Assembly: GCA_045642445.1 (NCBI GenBank)
Contig: JAZUIX010000203.1
Span: 1 to 20,797 of the forward strand
DNA: 20,797 nt
Direction: 5' to 3'
From: Colimorpha sp045642445
GTDB lineage: Bacteria > Bacteroidota > Bacteroidia > Bacteroidales > P3
Position 1 is the first letter of the stretch. The number at the start of each line of letters is the position of its first letter. This document shows, in pieces, positions 7,500 to 15,431 of this stretch. The translations under genes and the position numbers were made by a program. The notes under the pieces are model-generated. The model worked only from the letters and a program-made list of their open reading frames with translations, did not search any database and was not told the origin of the DNA.

Positions 7500-9065
7500 T
7501 TATTTTTCCAAAATAGTGAACACTGTGCGACGATTCTGACGACGGCCCTCGGGGGTGTCGTTGTCACCCACAGGTTGGGTGGAGCCATAGCCCTTGTAGC
7601 TGAGGCGTTCTGCAGCCACGCCGCGTTTTACCAGATAGTCGTACACAGCCTTGGCCCTTTGCTCCGAGAGCTGCTGGTTGAACTCGGCACGACCCACATT
7701 GTCGGTATGGCCGCCAAGTTCGATACGCATCGTGGGGTGGCTCTGCATCATCTCCACCACCTTGTCCAGCTCCACAATGGAGATGTCCAACAGAGTGTAT
7801 TTCCCCGTTTTGAAGAATACATTGTTGAGCGTGATGCTCTCGCCCACCTCAAGTGTGGGTGCGATGTCGGTGATGGCCTCCTTGTATTCCACCTTCTCGG
7901 CTCGGGCCTGCTCGGGCAGGGCAAAGGCGAAGAGGTCGAGCCCCCCGACACCCGATTTGTCCGACGAAATGATGGCCGTGCGACCATCAGGAGCCACAAT
8001 CAACGAACTCTCATCGCCAGCAGTGTTGATGGGATAGCCCAAGTTTTGGGGCTCGCCCCATGTGCTGTCGCTGGTGCGGAGGCAGAAGAAGAGGTCCATG
8101 TTGCCCATGCCGATATGTCCGTCGCTGGAGAAATACAGTTTCTGATTGTCAAACGAGATGAAAGGACCCTTTTCGTTGCCCGCCGTGTTTACCGTGGGGC
8201 CGAGGTTCACTGGCTGGCTCCACTGGCCGTCGATGAGGGTGCTCTTCCAAATATCCGTACCGCCAAAGCCGCCGGGGCGACCGCTGACGAAATAGAGGGT
8301 CTGGCCGTCGATGGAGAGACAGGGCTGCGACTCCCATTTGCTGGTGTTGACCGCAGGTCCGAGGTTCTGGGGGCGGCTCCAGCCGTTGCCTTTGCGGAAA
8401 GAGACATAAAGGTCGCAACTTCCCGCACCATCTTCGCGGCCACATGCCGTGAAAAAGAGTCTCCGCCCATCCTGCGACAAGCATCCCGACCCCTCGTTGG
8501 CATCACTATTCACAGGCTCGGGCATACGCACCGCGCGGGCCCACTTGCCGTCGATGTTGCGGCAGAAGAAGAAGTCCTCCTCCATCGTCTCACGATTGTA
8601 ACGGGTGAAAAGCAGCATCTTGCCATCCGCCGAAAGGGTGGGCATATATTCGTCCAAATTGCTATTGACCCCTTGACCCATATTCTCGGGATTGAAGGGA
8701 ACGGGGTTGGCCATGGCATTGCGACGGAAGGCGATACACTTCAAATCGTGCTCGGCCGTGGCTGCCCAACGCTTGTGGCGACCCTTGTCGTTGCGGAGGA
8801 AGGTCTGATACGAGGCCTCAGCTTGGTCGAGGCTGTCGTGATCCATATACCACGCGGCCATGGTGAGGTGCACCTCGGCAAAAGCCGGCTCGGCCTTGAG
8901 GGCCTTGCGGAAATGGTCGAAAGCCTTCTTGGCATCGGAATCAAGAAGCATCTGGCCTTTCTCAAACTCGCTGACAGCCTTTTTGTTATCAACCGTATAC
9001 TGTGCCCGAGTCACGGGCACCAGCACGAGCATAAGAAGCAACAATACGACAAGTTTGGTTTTCAT
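7500..9065 (-). CDS. TPR / PD40 beta-propeller / OmpA-family envelope protein (PorE-like)
   Basis: A 521-residue periplasmic or outer-membrane-associated protein. Residues 1-21 are a signal peptide ending VTRA-Q with no lipobox cysteine. Residues about 28-110 look like TPR helices. Residues about 135-385 hold several PD40-type beta-propeller blades (repeated patterns such as LSxDGxxLYF followed by GWSxPxNLGPxVNT). Residues about 405-521 are an OmpA C-terminal peptidoglycan-binding domain (GGHTDNVG 451-458, LSEQRAKAV 467-475, NRR 511-513). This order recalls PorE of the type IX system, but PorE is a longer lipoprotein with a regulatory-like domain between propeller and OmpA parts. That domain seems absent here, so it may be a paralogue. 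It is first in a tight minus-strand cluster with the sirtuin and a T9SS-sorted protein. No exact TAnnTTTG promoter was found upstream. Confidence 0.9.
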   Translation of the reverse strand: MKTKLVVLLLLMLVLVPVTRAQYTVDNKKAVSEFEKGQMLLDSDAKKAFDHFRKALKAEPAFAEVHLTMAAWYMDHDSLDQAEASYQTFLRNDKGRHKRWAATAEHDLKCIAFRRNAMANPVPFNPENMGQGVNSNLDEYMPTLSADGKMLLFTRYNRETMEEDFFFCRNIDGKWARAVRMPEPVNSDANEGSGCLSQDGRRLFFTACGREDGAGSCDLYVSFRKGNGWSRPQNLGPAVNTSKWESQPCLSIDGQTLYFVSGRPGGFGGTDIWKSTLIDGQWSQPVNLGPTVNTAGNEKGPFISFDNQKLYFSSDGHIGMGNMDLFFCLRTSDSTWGEPQNLGYPINTAGDESSLIVAPDGRTAIISSDKSGVGGLDLFAFALPEQARAEKVEYKEAITDIAPTLEVGESITLNNVFFKTGKYTLLDISIVELDKVVEMMQSHPTMRIELGGHTDNVGRAEFNQQLSEQRAKAVYDYLVKRGVAAERLSYKGYGSTQPVGDNDTPEGRRQNRRTVFTILEK

Positions 9066-9184
9066 ATTAATATAAATAACGTATGCACGAGTATTTTATT
9101 GTATAATATTTTAAATAAATCTTTTCCCGCGTTTCTGCCTCTGTTATCCGCGAAGGTTCCTATGCCTATCGGACGATTGACAAC

Positions 9185-9215
9185 GGAGGCAGGCCCCTGT
9201 GCGGGACCTGCCTCC
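9185..9215 (-). terminator. Terminator-like hairpin after ackA
   Basis: GGAGGCAGG (9185-9193) pairs with CCTGCCTCC (9207-9215). CCC (9194-9196) with GGG (9203-9205) extends the stem. It starts 22 bases beyond the ackA stop on the minus strand. The following minus-strand bases are only weakly T-rich, so it could act as an mRNA-stabilising hairpin rather than a full terminator. Confidence 0.6.
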
Positions 9216-9237
9216 TATCTTAAACTTCGGCACCTGA

Positions 9238-10449
9238 TTATTTTGTGACGAGTTTGTAGGTATCGCTTGCGATGACGAATTCTTCGTCGGTGGTGACCAC
9301 CACGGTGGCAATCTTGGAGTCGGGGGTGCTGATGATGCAGTCCTCGCCCATGATTTTGTCGTTGAGGTCCATGTCGACCTTCACGCCGAGGCACTCGAGG
9401 CCGTCGAGGATGGGGTGACGCATGAACCAGGCGTTCTCGCCGATACCGCCGGTGAAGAGCAGCAGGTCGCAGCCGCCCATCTCGGCCATATAGCCGCCGA
9501 TATAGCGTTTCACACGCTGTGCGAACATATCGAAGGCATAGGTGCAGCGCTCGTCGCCTGCATCACGGCCGGCACGGATGTCGCGCATATCCTGCTTGTC
9601 GCCGCTGATGCCGATGAGGCCCGACTTCTTGTTGAGGATGGTGGTGATATCCTTCCAGCTCTTGCCGTTCTCAAGGATTTCCTTCTTGATGATGAACTCG
9701 ATAGCGCCGGGGTCCACATCGCCGGGGCGGGAGCCCATGACGAGGCCCTCAAGCGGGGTCATGCCCATGGTGGTGTCGAACGATTTGCCCTGTTTGATGG
9801 CGCAGATGGAGGCTCCGCTGCCGAGGTGGCAGCTGATGATGTTGAGCTTTGTCCAATCCTTGCCGATCATTTTGGCGGCTTTCTCGGCCACGAAACGGTG
9901 GCTGGTGCCGTGGAAACCGTAGCGACGGACGCCGTATTTCTGATAGTATTCGTAAGGCAGAGCATAGAGGTAGCTCTTTGGAGGCAGGGTGCTGTGGAAA
10001 GCGGTGTCGAAGACCACGGTTTGGGGCACATCGGGCAGCACTTCGCGCATGGCGTAGATACCGGCCAGGTTGCCGGGAGTGTGCAGCGGTGCGAGGTCGG
10101 TGAGCGACTTGATCTTCTCAATGACATCGTCGGTCACAAGGCAGGAGCCGGCAAAAAGCTCGCCGCCATGAGCCACGCGGTTACCCACGGCACCGATTTC
10201 CTTCAAATCCTTGATGACGCCCATCTTGGGGTCGGTGAGGGCTTTGAGGACGATTTTGATACCTGCGGTATGGTCGGGGATGGGGAGCTGCTCGTAGTGC
10301 TTCTCGCCATTGTATTTATGGGTGAACTCGCCCATTTCCAAACCAATGCGCTCCAACAGACCTTTGGCCATCACTTGTGCATTATTGGCCATGTCGACAA
10401 GCTGGTACTTGATCGACGAACTGCCACAATTGAGAACTAATATTTTCAT
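9238..10449 (-). CDS. ackA: Acetate kinase
   Basis: A 403-residue cytoplasmic enzyme that converts acetyl phosphate and ADP to acetate and ATP, the energy-yielding last step of acetate fermentation. The family length and active-site residues are all in place: N7 (LNCGSSS), R91 (VGNRVAHGG), D148 (VVFDTAFH), H180 (YGFHGTSH), R241 (MGSRPGDVDPG) and an acidic E389 near the C-terminus. The nucleotide-binding GGIGENA is at 334-340. The ATG at 10449 directly starts the conserved first strand MKILVLNCG. It appears to be a single-gene transcript, with its own promoter box at 10513-10520 and a hairpin just after the stop. The usual partner, phosphotransacetylase (pta), is not next to it or anywhere in the window. 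Confidence 0.98.
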   Translation of the reverse strand: MKILVLNCGSSSIKYQLVDMANNAQVMAKGLLERIGLEMGEFTHKYNGEKHYEQLPIPDHTAGIKIVLKALTDPKMGVIKDLKEIGAVGNRVAHGGELFAGSCLVTDDVIEKIKSLTDLAPLHTPGNLAGIYAMREVLPDVPQTVVFDTAFHSTLPPKSYLYALPYEYYQKYGVRRYGFHGTSHRFVAEKAAKMIGKDWTKLNIISCHLGSGASICAIKQGKSFDTTMGMTPLEGLVMGSRPGDVDPGAIEFIIKKEILENGKSWKDITTILNKKSGLIGISGDKQDMRDIRAGRDAGDERCTYAFDMFAQRVKRYIGGYMAEMGGCDLLLFTGGIGENAWFMRHPILDGLECLGVKVDMDLNDKIMGEDCIISTPDSKIATVVVTTDEEFVIASDTYKLVTK

Positions 10450-10512
10450 GTTTAGTTTAATTATTTGATTTTTACTATTTCGTGCTACACGGCATATTCC
10501 GCATTATGGGTG

Positions 10513-10520
10513 CAAAGTTA
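10513..10520 (-). promoter_or_regulatory. Candidate promoter -7 box for ackA
   Basis: On the minus strand this reads TAACTTTG, an exact TAnnTTTG match, 63 bases upstream of the ackA ATG. The -33 position is T-rich without an exact TTTG. Its placement between the upstream gene's terminator (10572-10602) and ackA supports independent transcription. Confidence 0.6.
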
Positions 10521-10571
10521 CGATTATTTTTTGAAATAAAAAAGTTAAAAATGCAAATAACTGAAAAACAA

Positions 10572-10602
10572 ACGGTGGAGCCGCCTTTTGCGGCCCCACC
10601 GT
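10572..10602 (-). terminator. Rho-independent terminator after the outer-membrane beta-barrel gene
   Basis: ACGGTGG (10572-10578) pairs with CCACCGT (10596-10602). After an A-C mismatch, GCCGC (10580-10584) pairs with GCGGC (10590-10594) around a 5-base loop. The minus-strand sequence after the stem is TTTGTTTTTC, a proper T-tract. It lies 26 bases beyond the stop of the gene at 10629. Confidence 0.87.
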
Positions 10603-10628
10603 CAGCGTGAGTCAGTAAGGGCAGACAC

Positions 10629-11432
10629 TTAGAAGCGCCAGCCGATACGGATATTGGGGGTAACCCACTGATAACCCTCGCTGGTGAATTCTTTGTAATG
10701 GAAAGTTCTGTCGATTTCTCTCATGTCGGCAGAAGCTGTGGGGTCGGTGGTGACAGAGTGGCCCTTTGCGTTGCCCATCCAGAACATGTCGTAGCTCAAG
10801 CCAAGTTCGGCACCAATGTAGATGCCTTTATAGATGAAGTAGTCGAAACCGAGACCCAGGTCGAGCTGGAGGCCGAAGCCTTTGTGATAAGTATTGACAC
10901 CATCGGTGTAGAGACCTCTGAATGAGAAGTCGTCGGTGTACCAATCATTAGAGATAGGGTCTTGGCTCTCATAATGGCCGCTCATGTTGGCCCAAGCGAA
11001 GACGAGGTCGATACCGGCATTGACGAAAGGACGGAATTTGCCATCTTTCACAAAATAGTACTGATAGCCAAGGCCGAGGGTGAAGTCGCCGTAAGCACTT
11101 TTATTCCACTCGTTCATAGCGTGGTTGAAAGCATCCACAGCGTCGTTGAAAGCAGCGTCAGTAGCATAGTTGAAACGGAGAGGATTGGAAGTACCGTTGT
11201 TGGGACAGTCCTTTGTACGGTTGGTGTTCACCTCGATGGAGGCATAAATCTGGTTGCCGCTGTTCAGGGTGTAACCAAAAGTCATGTTAGGAACAAACCA
11301 GTCGCTGGCGTTGAAGTTGGGGATAATTTCGGTCTCAATGGCCCATTTGCCGTTGTTGGAACCTTCCTGAGCGTTGACGCTCATGCAACCCAGCATTGCG
11401 ATGGCTGCAAGCAATAAAACTTTCTTTCTCAT
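10629..11432 (-). CDS. Outer-membrane beta-barrel protein, function unknown
   Basis: A 267-residue protein predicted to sit in the outer membrane. Residues 1-21 form a signal peptide (MRKK, hydrophobic core, cleavage near VNA-Q22). The mature part is rich in alternating aromatic and polar beta-strands (for example FTLGLGYQYYF, FRPFVNAGIDLVFAW, LGLGFDYFIYKGIYIGAELGLSYDMF) and ends in the aromatic-terminated strand NIRIGWRF, typical of barrel proteins recognised by the BAM complex. It fits the general porin-like outer-membrane beta-barrel group; no substrate can be named. The frame is open further upstream, but the ATG at 11432 is chosen because it starts the signal peptide and lies about 65 bases after a strong promoter that would cut through the longer version. 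It is a single-gene transcript between that promoter and the terminator at 10572. Confidence 0.88.
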   Translation of the reverse strand: MRKKVLLLAAIAMLGCMSVNAQEGSNNGKWAIETEIIPNFNASDWFVPNMTFGYTLNSGNQIYASIEVNTNRTKDCPNNGTSNPLRFNYATDAAFNDAVDAFNHAMNEWNKSAYGDFTLGLGYQYYFVKDGKFRPFVNAGIDLVFAWANMSGHYESQDPISNDWYTDDFSFRGLYTDGVNTYHKGFGLQLDLGLGFDYFIYKGIYIGAELGLSYDMFWMGNAKGHSVTTDPTASADMREIDRTFHYKEFTSEGYQWVTPNIRIGWRF

Positions 11433-11503
11433 ATTGTTATACAATTTTTTGTTGCCTACTCTTGTTATGGTTTTCGGCTTCTCCATTTGTTGATTTGAAA
11501 ATG

Positions 11504-11534
11504 CAAATATACGAAATAATATCAAATCGGCAAA
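11504..11534 (-). promoter_or_regulatory. Full Bacteroidetes-type promoter for the beta-barrel gene
   Basis: On the minus strand TTTG (complement of 11531-11534), a spacer of exactly 19 bases, then TATATTTG (complement of 11504-11511). Both boxes match the Bacteroidetes primary-sigma consensus TTTG-N19-TAnnTTTG. Transcription would start near 11497, giving a 5' leader of about 65 bases. This is the best promoter match in the window. Confidence 0.8.
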
Positions 11535-11547
11535 TTTTTTAACTTTT

Positions 11548-11620
11548 GTGATTAGTGAATTGTGAATAGTGACTGGGGGTGCGGAAGCCATCTGTTCACT
11601 TTTCACAATTCACATTTCAC
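11548..11620. repeat. Heptad (GTGANTA) hairpin element, copy B
   Basis: Left arm 11548-11573 is made of GTGANTA-type units. After a G-rich apex variant (GGGGGTGCGG), the right arm 11595-11620 carries the complementary TCACAAT-type units. It lies just upstream of the -33 box of the beta-barrel gene promoter, so it is outside that transcript. Confidence 0.7.
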
Positions 11621-11646
11621 AGAACAAGCTGCTCCCTTGATGCTCC

Positions 11647-11762
11647 CATCGTTATCCTATCGTTATCGTATCCTTATGGTATCGTTATGGTATCGTTATC
11701 GTACCCAGGATACCATAAGGATACCATAACGATACCATAAGGATACGATAACGATACCATAA
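11647..11762. repeat. Palindromic array of ten 11-bp units between divergent promoters
   Basis: Five 11-bp units of the form TATCSTTATSG (11647-11701), a 6-base centre TACCCA (11702-11707), then five units of the opposite orientation, SGATACSATAA (11708-11762), where S is C or G. Variation is almost entirely C/G swaps at fixed positions. The two sides are near-perfect reverse complements over about 55 bases each. It lies upstream of both the beta-barrel promoter (minus) and the cysS promoter (plus), so neither transcript should include it. It could be a multi-site operator or a cruciform-forming sequence. Confidence 0.88.
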
Positions 11763-11830
11763 CGAGCGAAGAATAGAGGGAGAACAAAGGGAGAATAATA
11801 AGGATTGAATCACAATTTTCGCTCCCATCT

Positions 11831-11860
11831 GTTGCCATATCAAAAAAAATCGTATATTTG
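11831..11860 (+). promoter_or_regulatory. Bacteroidetes-type promoter for the cysS operon
   Basis: TATATTTG (11853-11860) matches TAnnTTTG exactly, with a -33-like GTTG at 11831-11834 (18-base spacer). It sits 24 bases upstream of the cysS ATG at 11885. Its last bases include a TTG at 11858 that could be misread as a start codon. Confidence 0.7.
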
Positions 11861-11884
11861 CAAATTATAAATAACAACATTATT

Positions 11885-13348
11885 ATGCAACAATTATTGA
11901 TTTACAATACTCTTTCGCATCAGAAGGAACTCTTTACTCCGCTTACTCCCGAACATGTGGGCATGTATGTGTGCGGTCCCACCGTCTACGGCGACGGCCA
12001 TTTGGGCCATGCCCGCCCCGCCATCACGTTCGATGTGCTGTTCCGTTACCTGAAACATATCGGCTACAAGGTGCGCTATGTGCGCAACATCACCGATGTG
12101 GGACACCTGGAGCACGATGCCGACGAGGGCGAGGACAAGATTGCCAAGAAGGCCCGCCTGGAGCAGCTGGAGCCTATGGAGGTGGCGCAGTACTACACCA
12201 ACCGCTACCATGCCGCCATGGACGCCCTCAATGTGCTCCGCCCCAGCATCGAGCCCCACGCCTCGGGACACATTTTGGAGCAGATCGAACTGGTGCAGAA
12301 GATTCTCGATGCCGGCTATGCATACGTGAGCAACGGGAGCGTGTATTTCGATGTGCGCAAATATCAGGAGGACACCAAGAAGTACGGCTGCCTCAGCGGC
12401 CGCGTGATTGACGAGATGCTCTCCACCACCCGCGAACTCGACGGCCAGGAGGAGAAGCGTTTCAGCGGCGACTTCGCTCTGTGGAAGAAGGCCGCGCCCG
12501 AACACATCATGCGCTGGAACTCGCCCTGGAGCGTGGGGTTCCCCGGCTGGCACACCGAGTGCACAGCCATGGGCACCAAGTACCTCGGCGAGACTTTCGA
12601 CATCCACGGCGGAGGCATGGACCTCATGTTCCCCCACCACGAGAGCGAGATTGCCCAGCAGACAGCCGTGACCGGCCACGGCCCCTGCAAGTACTGGATG
12701 CACAACAACATGATCACCATCAACGGGCAGAAGATGGGCAAGTCGCTGGGCAACTTCATCACCCTCGACGAGTTCTTCACCGGCAAGCACGAGCTGCTGG
12801 ATCAGGCCTACACCCCCATGACCATCCGTTTCTTCATCCTGCAGGCCCACTACCGCAGCACGGTTGATTTCGGCAACGAGGCCCTCATAGCCGCCGAAAA
12901 AGGCTACAGCCGCCTGATGCAGGCCTACAAGACCCTCTGCCGCCTCCAGCCTTCGAAGAGCAGCAGCGTGGATGTGAAAGAATACCGCCAGAAGTGCTAC
13001 GACGCTATGAACGACGACCTTAACACCCCCATCGTCATCAGCCACCTCTTCGACATGGCCAAACTCATCAACACCGTGAACGACCACAAGGCCACCCTGA
13101 CCCAGGCCGACATCGACGAGCTGAAGAGCGTCATGGAGATTTTCGTGTTCGAGGTGATGGGTCTCCGCGACGAGGCCGCAAGCGACAACACCGCCCTCAT
13201 CGACGGGCTGATGGGGATGATTCTCGAGATGCGCGCCTCGGCCAAGGCCAACAAGGACTGGGCCACCAGCGACAAGATCCGCGATGCCCTCAGCGCCCTC
13301 GGCGTGACGGTGAAGGACGGCAAAGACGGAGCCACTTGGGAGATTTGA
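11885..13348 (+). CDS. cysS: Cysteinyl-tRNA synthetase
   Basis: A 487-residue class I aminoacyl-tRNA synthetase that charges tRNA-Cys with cysteine. The HIGH signature is HLGH (39-42), and the KMSKS loop reads KMGKS (283-287). Zinc ligands that recognise the cysteine thiol are C30, C226, H251 and E255, with the same spacing as in the E. coli enzyme for the last three. GWHTECTAMG (221-230) and the C-terminal helical anticodon-binding part complete it. The frame extends upstream to a TTG at 11858, but that codon lies inside the promoter -7 box, so the ATG at 11885 is the start. It is the first gene of a long plus-strand run, with the NUDIX gene starting 4 bases after its stop. GC content is clearly higher than in the R-M region. 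Confidence 0.98.
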   Translation: MQQLLIYNTLSHQKELFTPLTPEHVGMYVCGPTVYGDGHLGHARPAITFDVLFRYLKHIGYKVRYVRNITDVGHLEHDADEGEDKIAKKARLEQLEPMEVAQYYTNRYHAAMDALNVLRPSIEPHASGHILEQIELVQKILDAGYAYVSNGSVYFDVRKYQEDTKKYGCLSGRVIDEMLSTTRELDGQEEKRFSGDFALWKKAAPEHIMRWNSPWSVGFPGWHTECTAMGTKYLGETFDIHGGGMDLMFPHHESEIAQQTAVTGHGPCKYWMHNNMITINGQKMGKSLGNFITLDEFFTGKHELLDQAYTPMTIRFFILQAHYRSTVDFGNEALIAAEKGYSRLMQAYKTLCRLQPSKSSSVDVKEYRQKCYDAMNDDLNTPIVISHLFDMAKLINTVNDHKATLTQADIDELKSVMEIFVFEVMGLRDEAASDNTALIDGLMGMILEMRASAKANKDWATSDKIRDALSALGVTVKDGKDGATWEI

Positions 13349-13352
13349 CACA

Positions 13353-13796
13353 ATGTATAGCTACCCCTATCCTCGTCCGGCTGTAACCGCCGATTGCATA
13401 ATCCTCGGCATCGCCCCCGATGGGAGCCGCCGAGTGCTGCTGATCAAGCGCGGCCACGCCCCCTTCGAAGGCTGCTGGGCTTTCCCCGGCGGCTTTTTGG
13501 AGATGGACGAGACCCTGGAGCAATGTGCCCGCCGTGAGCTCAAAGAAGAGACAGGCCTGGAGGCTCCCGAACATTTGGAGGAACTGCGCAGTTTCAGCAC
13601 CGTGGATCGCGACCCTCGGGGAAGGACCATCACGGTGGCCTTCATGGCCGAGATGCCCCTGAGAGAAGTGCGGGGTGCCGACGATGCCGCCGAAGCATGC
13701 TGGTTCCCCCTCGACCAACTGCCCCCGCTGGCCTTCGACCACGACGAGATACTCCGCATAGCACTCGAAAGAATAAGTCACACCAATCAACAATAA
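13353..13796 (+). CDS. NUDIX hydrolase
   Basis: A 147-residue cytoplasmic pyrophosphohydrolase that would split a nucleoside diphosphate linked to another group. The Nudix box is complete: G47-x5-E53-x7-R61-E62-L63-x-E65-E66-x-G68-L69, with the metal-binding glutamates in the REL-x-EE core. The N-terminal YPRPAVTADCII and the PFEGCWAFPGGF lead-in resemble ADP-ribose pyrophosphatase-like and MutT-like Nudix proteins, but the substrate cannot be set from sequence. The gene starts 4 bases after cysS, so the two are almost certainly co-transcribed. S41 protease follows after 30 bases. Confidence 0.93.
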   Translation: MYSYPYPRPAVTADCIILGIAPDGSRRVLLIKRGHAPFEGCWAFPGGFLEMDETLEQCARRELKEETGLEAPEHLEELRSFSTVDRDPRGRTITVAFMAEMPLREVRGADDAAEACWFPLDQLPPLAFDHDEILRIALERISHTNQQ

Positions 13797-13826
13797 AAAC
13801 GCCCACATTCCGTTAATACACCAGAT

Positions 13827-15425
13827 ATGACTGATAAAAAAACCACATATTCTCTCGGCATTGTGTTGCTGGCCATGGTGTTGGGCATGGTATTGGGCGT
13901 TATGTTCGCACCCAAACTCGACCGTTCGTATTGGCACCAACAGACCGACAACATGATGAATCAGCGGGTGAACCAACTCATGCACATTGTCGACAACTAT
14001 TATGTAGACGACATCAACTACGACTCGGCCAGCGAGTCGATGATGAACAGCATGTTGGCCAGCCTTGACCCCCACAGCCGCTACCTCTCGCCCGACGAAT
14101 TGAAGAAGGAGGTGGAACTGGTAAGGGGCAACTTTGAGGGAGTGGGAGTGGTGCTGTTCTATGTGGGCGACACCGTGTATGCCGGCGAAGTGATGAGCGG
14201 CAGCCCCGCCGAGCGGGCGGGAGTGCTGCCCGGCGACCGCATCATGCGTGTGGACACCACCTTGGTGTCGGGTGCAGGCTTGTGCAAAAAGCCCGAAGGG
14301 GTGGTGGGCATCATCCGTGGCCCCCGATTCAGCACCGTGACACTGGGGGTGCAACGCGGAGGATCCCAACAGATTGTGCCTATCAAAATACAGCGCAACG
14401 TGATCAGCCACTCCAGCATACCCACCGTCACCATGCTCGACAAAACCACGGGATATATCTTCATCTCCCATTTTGCCGACAACACAGGCAACGAGTTTTC
14501 CAAAGCCGTAGCCACCCTGAAAAAGCAAGGGATGCAGCACCTGGTCATCGACCTCCGCAGCAATGGAGGCGGAGTGTTGCAGTCGGCCATCGAGGTGGCA
14601 GACGAGCTGCTGCCCAAAGGCGACCTCATCGTCTACACTCAGGGGGCTCACGAAAAACGACAGAATGTTTACGCCACCCGTGGCGGAGGTTTTGAAAGCG
14701 GCAAACTCACCATCCTTATCAACGAATTTTCCGCAAGTGCCAGCGAGGTGGTGTCGGGAGCCATACAGGACAACGACCGAGGCACCATCGTGGGGCGTCG
14801 CAGTTTCGGCAAAGGACTGGTGCAACGCGAATTCGACCTCCCTGGCGATGCTGCCATGCTGCTCACCATAGCCCGCTATTATTCCCCCTCGGGCAGGTGC
14901 ATACAACGGCCCTACGACAAAGGGAGCGACGAATACTACACCCAATATCTGATGCGACTGCTCAACAGCGACGATGCCGACACCCTCTTCGATGCCGACA
15001 CTTCGCAATGCTTCCTCACCAAGAAAGGTCGCAAAGTGTATGGCGGTGGCGGCATACAGCCCGACAAGGTCATACCTTTCATTCACGACAAAGACCTTGT
15101 GTATTACAATCGTGTGCTTGATGCCAATGTGCCTCACGAGGCCGCCATGGATTACCTCCACCTCCATTACGGCGAGATCATCAAAAAATACCCCACCGCC
15201 GAAAGTTTTGAGAAGAACTTCCAAATAAGTGATGCCGAGTGGAACCGTCTGCTGGCCCTGGCCGACAAAAAAGGGCTGAAACGCGATGAGACCTGCATCA
15301 AGAAATACGGCAACGAAATAAAAGCACGCTACAAAGCCTTCCTGGCCCAGTCGCTCTACGGCACAAGCTCCTATTACCGCATTATGCTGCCTTTCGACGA
15401 CGAACTCCAGAAAGCCCTAAAATAA
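13827..15425 (+). CDS. S41 family C-terminal processing peptidase (CtpA-like) with PDZ domain
   Basis: A 532-residue protease exported to the periplasm and probably anchored by an N-terminal membrane helix (residues about 9-28; no clear cleavage site). Residues about 45-95 form the N-terminal helical part, about 96-185 a PDZ domain (GNFEGVGVVL; SPAERAGVLPGDRI) that binds substrate tails, and about 200-360 the catalytic core. The Ser/Lys dyad fits S304 (FSASASE, 302-307 region) and K329 (SFGKG), 25 residues apart as in characterised family members. A tail of about 150 residues after the core is typical of Bacteroidetes versions. These enzymes trim or degrade periplasmic and envelope proteins. 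It is followed after 6 bases by the TlpA-like gene, so the two are likely made together. Confidence 0.95.
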   Translation: MTDKKTTYSLGIVLLAMVLGMVLGVMFAPKLDRSYWHQQTDNMMNQRVNQLMHIVDNYYVDDINYDSASESMMNSMLASLDPHSRYLSPDELKKEVELVRGNFEGVGVVLFYVGDTVYAGEVMSGSPAERAGVLPGDRIMRVDTTLVSGAGLCKKPEGVVGIIRGPRFSTVTLGVQRGGSQQIVPIKIQRNVISHSSIPTVTMLDKTTGYIFISHFADNTGNEFSKAVATLKKQGMQHLVIDLRSNGGGVLQSAIEVADELLPKGDLIVYTQGAHEKRQNVYATRGGGFESGKLTILINEFSASASEVVSGAIQDNDRGTIVGRRSFGKGLVQREFDLPGDAAMLLTIARYYSPSGRCIQRPYDKGSDEYYTQYLMRLLNSDDADTLFDADTSQCFLTKKGRKVYGGGGIQPDKVIPFIHDKDLVYYNRVLDANVPHEAAMDYLHLHYGEIIKKYPTAESFEKNFQISDAEWNRLLALADKKGLKRDETCIKKYGNEIKARYKAFLAQSLYGTSSYYRIMLPFDDELQKALK

Positions 15426-15431
15426 TAGACA

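Noticed and set aside
7428..9248. 606-codon plus-strand frame opposite the OmpA-family gene
   Set aside because: It covers the sirtuin start and the whole OmpA-family gene on the other strand, lacks domain signatures, and is explained by GC-rich codon bias of the real genes.
11433..11606. N-terminal extension of the beta-barrel protein to 11606
   Set aside because: The extension would be encoded across the full TTTG-N19-TATATTTG promoter and part of repeat copy B, and would bury the signal peptide.
11858..11884. TTG at 11858 as the cysS start
   Set aside because: The TTG is part of the promoter -7 box TATATTTG, so it cannot be in the mRNA. The ATG at 11885 starts the conserved N-terminus.
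11894..15224. Long minus-strand frames of 485 and 644 codons opposite cysS, NUDIX and S41 protease
   Set aside because: They span several well-supported plus-strand genes and show only low-complexity antisense composition.
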